From contig JAKFAO010000006.1 in NCBI GenBank assembly GCA_021527695.1, positions 1,178,001-1,242,000 of the forward strand: a DNA stretch of 64,000 nucleotides, written 5' to 3'. The notes beneath the pieces were generated by a model. The model worked only from the letters and a program-made list of their open reading frames with translations, was not told the DNA's origin and searched no databases. This document shows, one piece after another, positions 1-10,023 of this stretch; the first letter of the stretch is position 1, and each line of letters begins with the position of its first letter. The translations under genes were made by a program, and so were the position numbers. Source of the stretch: Naematelia aurantialba. Lineage: Eukaryota; Basidiomycota; Tremellomycetes; Tremellales; Naemateliaceae.

Positions 1-719
1 AATTTCATCAATGCGTGCGACTATCTCGATTCGAAAATGACCGGACGATCTCCTTCATTCCTCCCGATGGCGAGTTTGAGCTGATGTCATATCGCCTGTC
101 GACACCGGTCAAACCGTTGGTTTGGGTCGAAGCATCTGTTGAGAGTCACCGTGGGTCAAGAGTCGAGTACATGGTCAAAGTACGCGGACAATTCAAGCGC
201 AAGTCGACCGCAAATAATGTGGAGATATACGTACCGGTGCCAGACGATGCCGATAGTCCGAAGTTTCGGGTGAGTTCTCGACGAGTCGTTGTAATTGACC
301 ATCTAGACATCGGTGGGCTCAGTCGTGTATGCGCCGGAGAAATCCGCCTTCGTGTGGAAGATCAAGCAACTAGGAGGAGGGAGAGACTACCTGATGCGTG
401 CCCACTTTGGCCTTCCGAGCGTCAGAAATGGTGCGTCTTCTCTGCAGAGTACCACTGATGCGTGCAGAGGAACTTGACAAGCGGGCACCCATCAGCGTCA
501 AGTTTGAGATCCCCTATTTCACCGTTTCTGGCATTCAGGTGCGCTACCTCAAGATCGTTGAGAAGTCCGGATACCAGGCTTTGCCGTGGGTCAGATATAT
601 AACCCAGGTGAGTGACAGCGTTCGTTGAGATCTGCGCTGAGATATTGTAGAATGGCGATGACTACGTTCTGAGGACCATAACCGACGCCAAGTCATCTTC
701 CATTATTGCCCCATTGTAG
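1..719 (+). CDS. APM1: AP-1 clathrin adaptor complex, mu subunit (C-terminal part, 5' truncated by window)
   Basis: This is the medium chain of the AP-1 adaptor, which selects tyrosine-signal cargo at the trans-Golgi network and endosomes. The window opens inside the mu-homology domain, with the family hallmarks CVRLSRFENDRTISFIPPDG and GEFELMSYRL. Splicing at 270-306, 431-467 and the last intron (after ACC CAG near 608, ending at 650) restores the reading frame. It gives FVWKIKQLGGGRDYLMRAHF, then SVKFEIPYFTVSGIQVRYLK, and the typical end ALPWVRYITQ plus NGDDYVLRTI. The stop TAG is at 717-719. The introns are 37-43 nt. The N-terminal longin-like domain lies left of the window. The QVRYLK and WVRYITQ motifs make the mu-1 family assignment firm; mu-1 over mu-2 is inferred from the FENDRTISFIPPDGEFELM context. 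Confidence 0.93.
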
Positions 720-1123
720 TTTTCGAGTCATCTCGAGGGAGTGTGTGCGTGTGTAGACTAGCATGGTATAGCGGCCATGCCAAATCTCCCACGGTGTCAC
801 CAAAGGGAAAAGCCATGCCCCAGTGCCTGGTGCCTGATTGCCTCATCCAGGGTTCCTGGGTATTTTCAAAAAAACGCTCGGCGGTGGTGTGATCGATTGT
901 CTTGGACCGTCTTCTCGTCTCCTCGTTGTTTTATTCTCTCTCTCGCTCTCTCTTGCTGTTCCTATCTTGCAGCACTGGCTCTGTACGTCTTACAGTCAAC
1001 TCGTAGACTATCCATAAAGAGACTGTCAGTCAAGATTGGGTCGGCCACGGAAAGATTCTACACGCGAGCAAGCCTTTCACTCTTTTCAACTGCCCTCTAC
1101 TCGACTCATCCTCCGCACCAAAA
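720..1123. promoter_or_regulatory. Intergenic: AP-1 mu 3' UTR and dioxygenase promoter
   Basis: This 404 bp gap separates two tandem genes. It holds a GTGTGTGCGTGTG run near 741-754 and a pyrimidine-rich tract (TCTCTCTCTCGCTCTCTC) near 930-955, about 170 bp upstream of the dioxygenase ATG. Such CT tracts precede several genes here and probably mark the core promoter or leader. I see no clear TATA box and no gene. Confidence 0.4.
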
Positions 1124-2486
1124 ATGGCTCCCATTGCCACGACGACTCTGACAAACTTTACACAAGCGGCCTCTGACCGCCTTGGCAAGCTCAAGCTCAA
1201 TGTGACTAACGGCGAATCGAGCGGGGAAAAAAATTGCTCCAGCTTGGTAGACCCGTACAATTATGTCGTGCGTACGGATTTCAACCGCGTTGCTGACCGA
1301 TCAGGGAGAGGTATTGGGCGCTGGACCTGGTCCCGACTACCCACACAATGATTTGCTCCCCCACAATCCCAAGCGCACGCATCCGGATCCCCCTCTTCCG
1401 TTGTACGAGATTACCGATCGCGGGCTGTTGGCCGATGGCAATCATTCCCGACTCCGAGCCGCTGTCGAGGCTCAGGGCGGGCGTATTAAAGACCTCGGCA
1501 TCTGTGTAGGAACAGTCATTGAGGGAGACGTCAAGTTGGAGCTTCTGAGCAAAGAAGCGCGTGACGACCTTGCTCTACTGGTTGCTCAGCGAGGCGTCGT
1601 CTTCTTCCGCAAACAGCACACATTAACGATCGAAGCGCAACGAGAGCTCGGAGAGCACTTTGGCCCCCTGCACACACACTCCACCTACGCTGTCCCTCGT
1701 CGAGGCGATCTTGACGATGTGGTTGTCGTGTACTCTGATCGCGACTCCAGGCCAGATCTTTACGCCTTCTCTCGAGCCGAGCTCTTTCATTCAGATGTCA
1801 CGTACGAAGTCCAGCCTCCTGGGACCACCATCCTCCGTCTATTGACGACTCCTGAGGTTGGTAACGACACTCTATGGTCATCTGGGTGAGTATAACCTGG
1901 CTAAAACACTCACCAGCTGACTCATCATAGATACAACGTCTATTCCCAACTTTCTCGGCCTTACCAATTGTATCTCGAGTCGTTGTCCGCGGTGCACTCT
2001 GGATTCAACCAAGCCGCTTCGCGCATGGCGGTGACTCACATACCTAGGCGAGAGCCCATTGAAACAATTCACCCTGTCGTCCGCGTACACCCTGTCACCG
2101 GTCTCAAATCCGTTTTTGTCAACCCTGGTTTTGTCACCCGTCTTGTCGGGGTTCCTAAAGCTGAGAGCGACGCCACGCTAGAGTTCCTGAAGCAATGCTT
2201 TGCTCAGCAGACAGACGCGACATGTCGTTGGAGATGGGAGACTGGGGACGTTGCCATCTGGGACAACAGGGTGGTGAATCATTCTGCGACGTTTGACGCC
2301 TACCCATCTCTACGCCACGGTTTACGCGTTACTCCTCATGCAGAGAAGCCGCTCTCGGTGGAAGATTATGAGCGATTGACGGGCAAGGAGGCAAAGGACT
2401 GGATCAAGGAGCGTTTTAGGTCTCTTGGCATTGACGGGCCGGCGGGCGATGACGGTAAGACCAAGTCTCGAGGATTCCGCGATTGA
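1124..2486 (+). CDS. TauD/TfdA-family alpha-ketoglutarate-dependent sulfonate/taurine dioxygenase
   Basis: The product belongs to the non-heme Fe(II), 2-oxoglutarate dioxygenases that release sulfite from taurine or alkyl sulfonates (JLP1 type in fungi). There are three exons. The first starts at ATG 1124 (MAPIATTTLTNF) and ends at 1267. Introns are 1268-1304 and 1886-1930, and the stop ends at 2486. The Fe ligands are visible as the HxD of FHSDVTY, about 40 codons before intron 2, and the distal His in VVNHSATFD. The RHGLRVTPH segment carries the Arg that binds 2-oxoglutarate. The N-terminal segment with PDYPHNDLLP is typical of fungal members, and the length (about 425 aa) fits the family. 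Substrate cannot be read from sequence: taurine, alkyl sulfates or other sulfonates are all possible. Confidence 0.9.
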
Positions 2487-2713
2487 GCGCGTCTCGCAGT
2501 GGTTGGTCACGTCGTGTGAAGTTGTGCATATTGTCTATTTCCTGAGTCTCTACGGGGGGGGGGGGGGGATGTATGTTGTGCACCGAAAAGTCAAGCGCCT
2601 AGGCGGAAAAGCCTCTCGACTGACCTCCACCTTGTTGCATCTCTATACGTCCCAGCTACATCTTTGTATCTTTTGATCCCCCTTGAACGCATCATGATCG
2701 CCATTATTTGACC
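2487..2713. other. Intergenic with a G14 homopolymer
   Basis: Short tandem gap between the dioxygenase stop and the SNF2 A start. It contains a run of about 14 G at 2555-2568, in what is likely the dioxygenase 3' UTR. No gene is seen. Confidence 0.4.
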
Positions 2714-5700
2714 ATGGGCGACCATAATATCCAGCTCGGTACGCTGAAACTGGAGCTCGCCTCTCCTGTGCCATCGTCGTCGGCCTCCTCATGGGTTCCT
2801 CTTGATGAGGCTTTCCTTCAATCCGGCGCCTTCGTCCATGGGTCGGAGCAGGTTTCCATACTCCTTCAAGCGCTGACGGATCCCGGGTTATCTCTTAAAC
2901 TATTTTGGAAGTTGTCAGATGGCTCTATGCTCGTCAGAGTATCACTCCTGCCGTCGGACGCCCTAGGCTCACTCTGGCGTCGGGTGAAGGACAGGAAGGG
3001 GGAGAGGTCAAGGACATTGCGAAGACTGTTCTGGCATTTGCGAAAGAGCTGGGATGGCGGGGATGAATTCCTCATGGGCCTCAATGTACTGTATCCTGTA
3101 TCCTGTGCCAAGGATAGGCGAACCAGTTGACCAGTGTAGCCGACAGAAGAGCAGCGAATGGCCGAGTTGTACGCCTCGATACCCTCACCAGCAATTCCAG
3201 ACTTTGAAGCCAGCTATTGGGCAGCCGACAACGAAGCGAAGCGAAGACTCATGGACCTGGAAGAGCCAGAAGGTGTCTTGACTAGACTCTATCGGTATCA
3301 ATTTGTACGTTAGAGATCATTGCGTTGCTGATCATCAGCGCTCGGTCGCCAAGATGTTGCAGATGGAATGGCGGCCGGAGCGCTTAATCGACCCGACTTT
3401 CACCCCCTTCAGCGAAGCCGGAAGAGATGGAGTATACCATGTGAATCTGGCGACCTGGGACATTCAGAGACACCCCGGCTGGTATGATCTGCCAAGGGGC
3501 GGGATCTTGTGAGTGGGGGGTTTGACTAAACTGATGCCAGATGCGAGCAGATGGGGACTGGCAAGACACTCATGTGTATCTCCTTGATTCTATCGACATT
3601 GCATGAGCCCTGTGCATTACCGCCTGATTTGCTCAACACCTCGGAAATCGTCACCGATCACGCGTTGCGCACTTATCCTTTCGAGAAATACAACCGGCTC
3701 CGCGACCGTGTGTGCGAGGTTCCCGGCTCGGTCAGACTTCCGTCCCTGGTAGACCTCTGCGCGGACATTGCAGTCAAAGCGGATCAGTCGTACCGACGGA
3801 ATGCTGTACCATCTCATATCGATGGCCTTCTTCAACGACGAGGCATCTTTTATGAGTTTCCCTCATATGACGATTCCATACGAGAGGCGAAACGCAAAAC
3901 TTTATCACTGTCCATCAGGAAGACATTTCTCGCTAATACTACTCTGGTAGTTGTTCCAAGTATCTTGGTCCCGCAGTGGAAGACCGAGCTGGAGAAGCAC
4001 GTAAGGGGGGGCCTTCTGAAGGTGTACGAATCCGGAGAGGAGTCCTTACCAGAGATAGAAATATTGATGCACTACGATGTGAGTTCTTGAAGGAAACTGT
4101 GCTGACTCCAGATCATTCTTTTCGATGTTGCTCGTAAGTCGCCGAGGAGGAGCGAGCTCCTACCTGACGTCTTCCAGGTTTTGCCCAAGAAGAGACTATG
4201 TATCGTATGCAGCACGACTGGGAGCAGTCTGTCCTTCTTCACGCCCGATGGAAGCGAATAATTCTAGGTGAGATATTCATACCTCTCACAGGCTGATCGT
4301 AGATGAGGGCCATGTAGCTGGCAGCAAGACTTCGAATGCTATGCGCCTGGCGATCGTTTTAAGCGTAGAAAGGCGATGGATAGTTAGCGGAAGTGAGTAA
4401 CTAGAAGCCTACTTGGCTGACGTGCAAGCTCCGACAAAGCATCTGCAACAGGGTGGCGAAGTCGGGAGCGCCCTGGCGAGCTTACCTCTGCTGGACCCGG
4501 CGTTAAGATCTCGAGCTTGGCCAAGACGCGACCTTGAGGATGCCACGAGATTGGGTGTCATGATCGGCGGCTTCCTTGCCGCTGAACCCTTCAGATCAGA
4601 GGCCACCTTTCAAGAGAAAGTGACGAATCTGCTCCGCGGCCGAGATGGACCAAGATTCGGAGCGGTCGGGCGTCTGCAATATATAATGAGTAGGACCATG
4701 GTGAAGCATGAGTAAGTCACCTCGTAATCCTCGCCTGACGCCTAGACCAGGAATCATCGACCAAGAAGCTTTTCTGCCTCCTGCTACTCTATCGACGCAG
4801 ATGCTGCGATTCGAGCCAATGCAACGTATTACCTACAATGTGCTCGCTGCCCTGATAGCCAGTAACGTGCATACCAGTGAGTCGAAATAGCCAGGATCTG
4901 GCTGAGACTTAGGTAACTTCGAAGACCAAGACTACTTTTTGCATCCACGAAACACAGAAGCCTTCAACCAAGTCATCAGGAACCTCCATTTAGCGTGCTT
5001 CTGGTATTCTGCACACGAGATGGGGGCTCGGGACTGCCTGGAGCGCACTAAGCATCATCTCGTGAATAACAGCTCCATTACTGCTCAAGGTCGTGAAACA
5101 CTCGAGGAAGCCGTCCAGCACCTCGAAGCCGCGCTGCAAGCTCCGGGATGGGAAGAATGGATGAAGAACGGTGTATCGATTCCCTACGATGCCGGAGACC
5201 TTCCACAAACCGTCCGATGGGCGTGGTCGGACAGTATGGACACCAATCCCGATGCAATTGATGGGAAGAGTCTGCAGCTTCTCCGAGATCTCAATCAAAG
5301 TGGCATGGATGAGCAACAACTGCACATCGAGGGCTGGACGGCTAGAGCGGACAAGTGTCAAGATTTCTTCAAGACCATGGCGCTGGAAGAGAAGCGCGGA
5401 CAAAGGGAAACACAGCCGCTTTCCTCGGCAGTCACGGCCGCTCAAAAACCTCTCTCCGCCACGAGAAAGAAAGTTCCAAACAAGAAGGCCACACTCGAGA
5501 TACATCTTGAACAAGCGGGTGTCAATGCTGAGCGGGTTGCGAAGCCGACCATTTCGGACACGCGTCGACCACTACCACTCATAATCAAGACCAAAAGCCG
5601 CTCATCCAAGGTCAATTACGTCATTCGAACGATCCTAGCTTCCGATGCAACCGACAAGTTTGTCATTTTTGGTGACACTTACGAGCTGGGTCATCTTACC

Positions 5701-6511
5701 GAGGCGCTTGACTTGTTTGACGTCAAATCGTCCGTGTATATCGTCGGAATGATGAGCTGATGGCAGGGTGTTTGCGGGACACTCGGTTTCGAGCGCCAAG
5801 CGGGTCGACGCCTTACGCAAATTTGAACGGCCTGGCATGCAAGTCTGCCTGTTGGATCTGAAGCTTGGAGCACGAGGCTTGTGAGCTTTTGGAGAGCGTA
5901 CACCCGGCTGAGTGCAGAAATCTGGTGTGCGCAAACCGCATGATTTTCCTCTCGCCCGTGTGGAATTTGGACGTCCAAGCGCAGGCCATCAAAGTGAAGT
6001 GGAATCGTGACAACAGCTGATTTCGAAGCGTATTCATCGAATCGGTCAGACACGACCCACCCGTATCGAGATTTTGGTTACTGAGGGTACCTTCGAAGAG
6101 GATATTGCAAGGCGTTCTGCAAGCGCACGCTCAGAGCAAGACGAGATACTCTACTCGCGAGCGTTGATCGAGGTGAGTGAGAACATCATACCTCGGAGCT
6201 AACAAGAGAATCCCCGTTTTGTGCGGTCTCATCAAGAGGATGCTCAGCTGTTTTCCGTGCGATTTACACCCAACAGCGAGATCGATGCCGGGACACCGGA
6301 AGAAGACGTCCCTGCTTGGACTGAGTCAGACTCAGCCACCGAAACATCCCCGACCACGCCGATACATCGTCGAGTAGACGTCGAACCCGACATTGTCACC
6401 CCAACCTCATCCTTCGTTCACGAAAATGATATACCGGCCGTATCCATCTTGAAGCGCAAGGCTGATCAGTCTGTGACTAAGCCTAAGCGTGTCAAAGTAA
6501 CATTTGTGTAA
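2714..6511 (+). CDS. SNF2-family DNA-dependent ATPase, paralogue A
   Basis: A full-length SNF2 helicase-like ATPase of roughly 1,100 aa split by about 13 introns of 32-45 nt. In order: an N-terminal module unique to this pair (MLVRVSLLPSDALGSL); a pre-helicase segment RSVAKMLQMEW; motif I MGTGKT (3551-3568); motif Ia VVVPSILVPQW; motif II DEGH, formed across an intron near 4268-4310; motif III SGTP, formed across the next intron; a long linker rich in charged residues; then motif V GARGL, SPVWNLDVQAQAIK and motif VI RIHRIGQTRPT. The C-terminus is basic (LKRKADQ, KPKRVKV), suggesting nuclear import. The ATG at 2714 is the first in frame. I see no RING finger, HIRAN, bromo- or chromodomain, so it is not a plain Rad5 or Swi2. 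A chromatin or repair role is inferred from the ATPase family only. A close paralogue lies at 54186-58344. Confidence 0.88.
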
Positions 6512-6550
6512 TGTTTAAGAGATAAGTGCATCGTCATCCATCCTGAGCTA

Positions 6551-8617
6551 TCATCCGGACAATCTTCTCAAGTCGGCTTCAAACTGTAGCTTGACGTCCC
6601 GGGGGATGTCTTCGGTGCCACGATCCCCCTGGCGAAGCCTAGACAGAGCAAAATAACCGGCATTCACCACGCTATCAGACTTGGGTGCCACCTCCCATGC
6701 TTGCAGCAGAGCTGGCCACTGCCTCCATCGAGTAGCGACGATGATGATAACCGCCCAAGTGCTATCGGACAATGAAGCATCTAGTGCACATCGGAGAGCC
6801 AGGTCGACTCTGCCTCTGCGTAGATTCTTCAGAACGACGATATCGGCTCTATTCTTCTCGGGTAGCTCTGACAACCGGACATGGGTGAGGAAAGCCCAGC
6901 GTGCATTGGTGCACGAGTGCGCGATAACATCAATGGGGGGTGCCGGCATCGTCCCGCTCATTTCCAGAATGTCAAACGCGGTGGGCAGATCAGTGTACAC
7001 CAGTCGTTGGTAAGCCAAGCGGAGCGCCGGATCGGAAAAGTCGAGCTGCTCGATGACGGATTTTGCCAGTTCACGGTCGTGGACCATGAGATAAGCTTGA
7101 GCCAAAGCCAAACCCTCGTCTTGTTGCAGCTGCCTGGCGGCAAATGTGGCAATGATGCGCCGAGCAAGAATGATGGCGTCGGAAGAGGCGTTCTCATCCG
7201 AGGCAGTAAGTCCAGCAACGATGTCTAGCATGGCTTGCCCGGTAAGCGACGTCGCAGGGTCCCATGAATCGATAAAGCTGCTATTATGGTCCAGTAGACT
7301 GTGTTTCGCAAGAAGACCGAGGAAGCGAGACGTTTGGGCGACAAAGGCAGAAGGTGGATGTCGATCCATGTCACGCAGGAGTTTCTGCAAGACAGTTTTA
7401 TCGCGGCACCGCGCAGCGAGTCGTATGATGCTGATAGGTGATGGTGGAGCCCTCCTCTCGAGAGGTATAGAATCATAGACTGCTAAACGCTCACGCCAAG
7501 GAGCCTCTGAGATGTACGCATCTAGAATGTAGCCCGGAAGCACATCATGCCTGGCGAGGCGCGGCAGCATTTCCCCAACCCATCGTATCTCCTCGGGCAA
7601 TCTTCCGGCAAGGGCCACGCGGCAAGACTCGAGAAGTAGCTGATACGTAGCGCTTGACACTGTAGAGCGATCCATCGTTTCAAACAGCGCTTCCGAAGCC
7701 TGTCGTGCCCTGTAAAACATCTTGTAATGTAGGCAGCATCGCAATACGATTGACTGAATGAGAAGAGTTCGGGTTTCGGCCAGTGAGGACTCCATCGAGT
7801 CAATGGCTTCCTCGGGTATCAGGTCGTGTTCGACCATCTGCCGGACGAAATGGAAGGCTGTCTCGCTATCGCCTTGCTTGGTCAGTTGCAAGATCGTTTC
7901 AAACATGTCCCATGTCCTCTCGATGTTGCGAGACGTGTCGAAGATCGACTGCCATAAAGAGGGGAGTAGCTCGGTGTCATTCTCGACAACGAGGGCGCGG
8001 TAGACAAGCATGCTCGCCGAATGACTCAGCGGACCGGCGCGCCCAGCTTGAATAGCTGGTTGCAGCTGTGAATAGGTGGATACCACGAGTGATGGGCGAA
8101 GCGGAGACATGCTCTTCGTGTCCTGTTCCAGCACCTCCCGAAGTAGCCGAGGATCCGGGTTACGCAGTAACAGATCGGAGACCAACAACTGGTGTAGTCC
8201 GGACGGCTGTAGCGTCCTGTAGGCTTGTCGAACATGGAAGGGCTGTTGCGTGAAGTGATGGAAGCTGGGTCGAGTTCGTAGACAGAGAAAAGCTGTCGCT
8301 GGATCCACACCTGCAGTCCAGCTACTCGGCCGCGCTTCGGCGAGAATTGCATTGACGAGCTCGGCATCCGAAGCATATTGCAGGGTCGAGGCGATCGGAT
8401 CCTCGGGGAAGATGTCTAGCGTGATTTTCGACGAGGTGGCGAGGGATGACGGGGAAGCTGGGAGCGGGGCCAGACGCCAGAGATCGGTTGGAAGGGTAGA
8501 CAGAGCAGTCGCGAAGCGTCGAGGTGGTGTATGAACCCTGCGCGTTAGGCTGGCAAGAACCTTTGAGCTGAGAGGGATCAGCTTGTGGACTAGGAAGGAG
8601 CAGACGTACCCTGGCAT
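6551..8617 (-). CDS. Putative mitochondrial alpha-solenoid (PPR-like) protein
   Basis: A single long open frame of about 688 codons without introns, which is rare in this window. The N-terminus from the ATG at 8615-8617 (MPGYVCSFLVHKLIPLSSKV, then SLTRRVHTPPRRFATALS) is rich in Arg, Lys and Ser and lacks acidic residues, as in mitochondrial presequences. The body is all-helical in character, with repeats of helix-turn-helix size, for example TWDMFETILQLTKQGDSETA and QLLLESCRVALAGRLPEEI. That pattern suggests a pentatricopeptide or TPR-like repeat protein acting on organellar RNA or translation. I do not recognise the family by name. An alternative upstream start at 8768 in another frame would need an intron near 8540-8605 that does not join cleanly. 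The gene converges on SNF2 A with only 39 bp between stop codons. Confidence 0.6.
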   Translation of the reverse strand: MPGYVCSFLVHKLIPLSSKVLASLTRRVHTPPRRFATALSTLPTDLWRLAPLPASPSSLATSSKITLDIFPEDPIASTLQYASDAELVNAILAEARPSSWTAGVDPATAFLCLRTRPSFHHFTQQPFHVRQAYRTLQPSGLHQLLVSDLLLRNPDPRLLREVLEQDTKSMSPLRPSLVVSTYSQLQPAIQAGRAGPLSHSASMLVYRALVVENDTELLPSLWQSIFDTSRNIERTWDMFETILQLTKQGDSETAFHFVRQMVEHDLIPEEAIDSMESSLAETRTLLIQSIVLRCCLHYKMFYRARQASEALFETMDRSTVSSATYQLLLESCRVALAGRLPEEIRWVGEMLPRLARHDVLPGYILDAYISEAPWRERLAVYDSIPLERRAPPSPISIIRLAARCRDKTVLQKLLRDMDRHPPSAFVAQTSRFLGLLAKHSLLDHNSSFIDSWDPATSLTGQAMLDIVAGLTASDENASSDAIILARRIIATFAARQLQQDEGLALAQAYLMVHDRELAKSVIEQLDFSDPALRLAYQRLVYTDLPTAFDILEMSGTMPAPPIDVIAHSCTNARWAFLTHVRLSELPEKNRADIVVLKNLRRGRVDLALRCALDASLSDSTWAVIIIVATRWRQWPALLQAWEVAPKSDSVVNAGYFALSRLRQGDRGTEDIPRDVKLQFEADLRRLSG

Positions 8618-8847
8618 GGTATAGACGACCAAAACTGCGGGTGATGCACAGCGGCCAGCCTACTCTTGAGTTGGTGCCGACCGCTTCGAGTACATTACGC
8701 GCCAGAAGTCGACTTGATATGCTGAACAGCAACTTATTGGCCTTCAACAACAGGATGGAGAGATGCAATCGCGAAGATCGGGGGAAAAAAAAATCTGTCG
8801 ACTGTGTTTTGACTTTTGAACATACAGAGAGTATCTGATCTCCGCCA
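8618..8847. promoter_or_regulatory. Divergent promoter region of PPR-like gene and SLX9
   Basis: The 230 bp between two divergent starts. It includes an A-rich run (GGGGGAAAAAAAAA near 8781-8793). No other element is clear. Confidence 0.35.
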
Positions 8848-9603
8848 ATGGCACGTCGTCTGGTCTCTCACAATGTTCTCATGCTAACCATAGCAGCCTC
8901 GAGCTAGTCGGGCCAAAGCAGTGCGACATGCAGCAGCTGTCCGTCTTCCTATAAAGCTAACCGACACCGAAAACGACCACGGGATCCTTGCCCTCCCGCT
9001 ACCCGAGAGCTCGGTCAGCCTAGATCTTTCAGATATCGGAAAGCTGACTTCAAAGGCGCCTGCGGTCGTAGCATCAGAGTCCTCGACATCGCATGGTCGC
9101 AGACGCATGCTACCTCTGCCTGGTGAGCAGCTAATTTCTCCTTGTGACCCCTTCTTGGAGTTGATCAGCAGACATCACATCTCCATCGCATCCATACTCT
9201 CGATCCCATCTTCGGAGAGAGAAACGAAAAGCCAAGCAACAGCTTCATGGAGGAGAAATGCATGCAGTTACTGCTGCTCTATCTGTAGCATTCGGAGAGG
9301 AACCACCTTCGCTACCAACAAGCAGACACTCGAGGCAAGAGGCTCGGCGAGCGACGGAGGAAAAACGTCACGAAGAGGCAAAGATATCCGAAGGCAAGGG
9401 ACGGACACTGAGTGAGAAGGTGCGAAGGGCTCAGATGTAAGGCTTTGCTTGCAAGGACTGTATTGATACGAGTCAGCAAGCTGGAATCCAAGCGGATACC
9501 GGCGGTGATGAAACATCCCGAGTTCCAAAAGAACCCTTGGGCTGCCATACGGATGCACGCTGGGAACAGTGTGGCGGTAGTGGATCAGGCATCTCGAGTC
9601 TAG
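8848..9603 (+). CDS. SLX9: Ribosome biogenesis protein SLX9
   Basis: SLX9 is a small basic nucleolar protein involved in 18S rRNA processing and 40S export. The call rests on the spliced C-terminal half. After an intron near 9123-9169, a SRSHLRREKRKAKQQL helix appears, followed by an acidic and basic linker. Then comes ISEGKGRTLSEKVRRAQ, joined over a third intron (9438-9475) to KRIPAVMKHPEFQKNPWAAI and RMHAGNSV, ending at TAG 9601-9603. The pattern 'GxGK..LS...R...  ..HP.F..NPxxxIRxHAxN' is the SLX9 signature. The first exon is tiny (ATG at 8848, MARRL) and uses a poor donor (GTCTCT), so the start is the least certain part. The following exon begins PRASRAKAVRHAAAVRLPIK, basic as expected. 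Confidence 0.8.
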
Positions 9604-10023
9604 TCGTCCAGATGAGCTGGGAGCGAGGCTCGTCAGCTGAGGCTGCTGAAGCTTCTGTCATATCTTGATGGGCACCTCTTAGTAGACTGCCACACTGCAT
9701 GTATTCGCCGCGCTCTGATCTTTTCTTCTTTCCCCCCTTTCATCGCCTCGCCATCCTCTCTCTCCCTCTTTCTCTCTCTCTCTCGCTCTCTCTCTCTCTG
9801 TATACTTTACGACTTTCAGACACTCTGGCTTCTTGCACGTTCCCCAGTACTCCTCCTCCTTCTCTTGTCGACGTCGAGTTGCAGCAGAGTCTCTCACACA
9901 CTCATGATCCGCTTGTGAATCCAGATTGCCATCAAACGACGCTGTCCGACGATCTTTGACGACATATTCATCCTTACGTCTCGTATCCTCTAGACCTCTC
10001 TGCGCAGTTCAAACTCACACACC
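9604..10023. promoter_or_regulatory. Promoter/leader of the YTH gene with long CT tract
   Basis: A 420 bp gap holding a striking pyrimidine tract at about 9751-9800 (repeated CTCTCTCT), roughly 230-270 bp before the YTH ATG. It probably lies in or near the transcription start zone. Open frames across it are low-complexity shadows. Confidence 0.45.
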
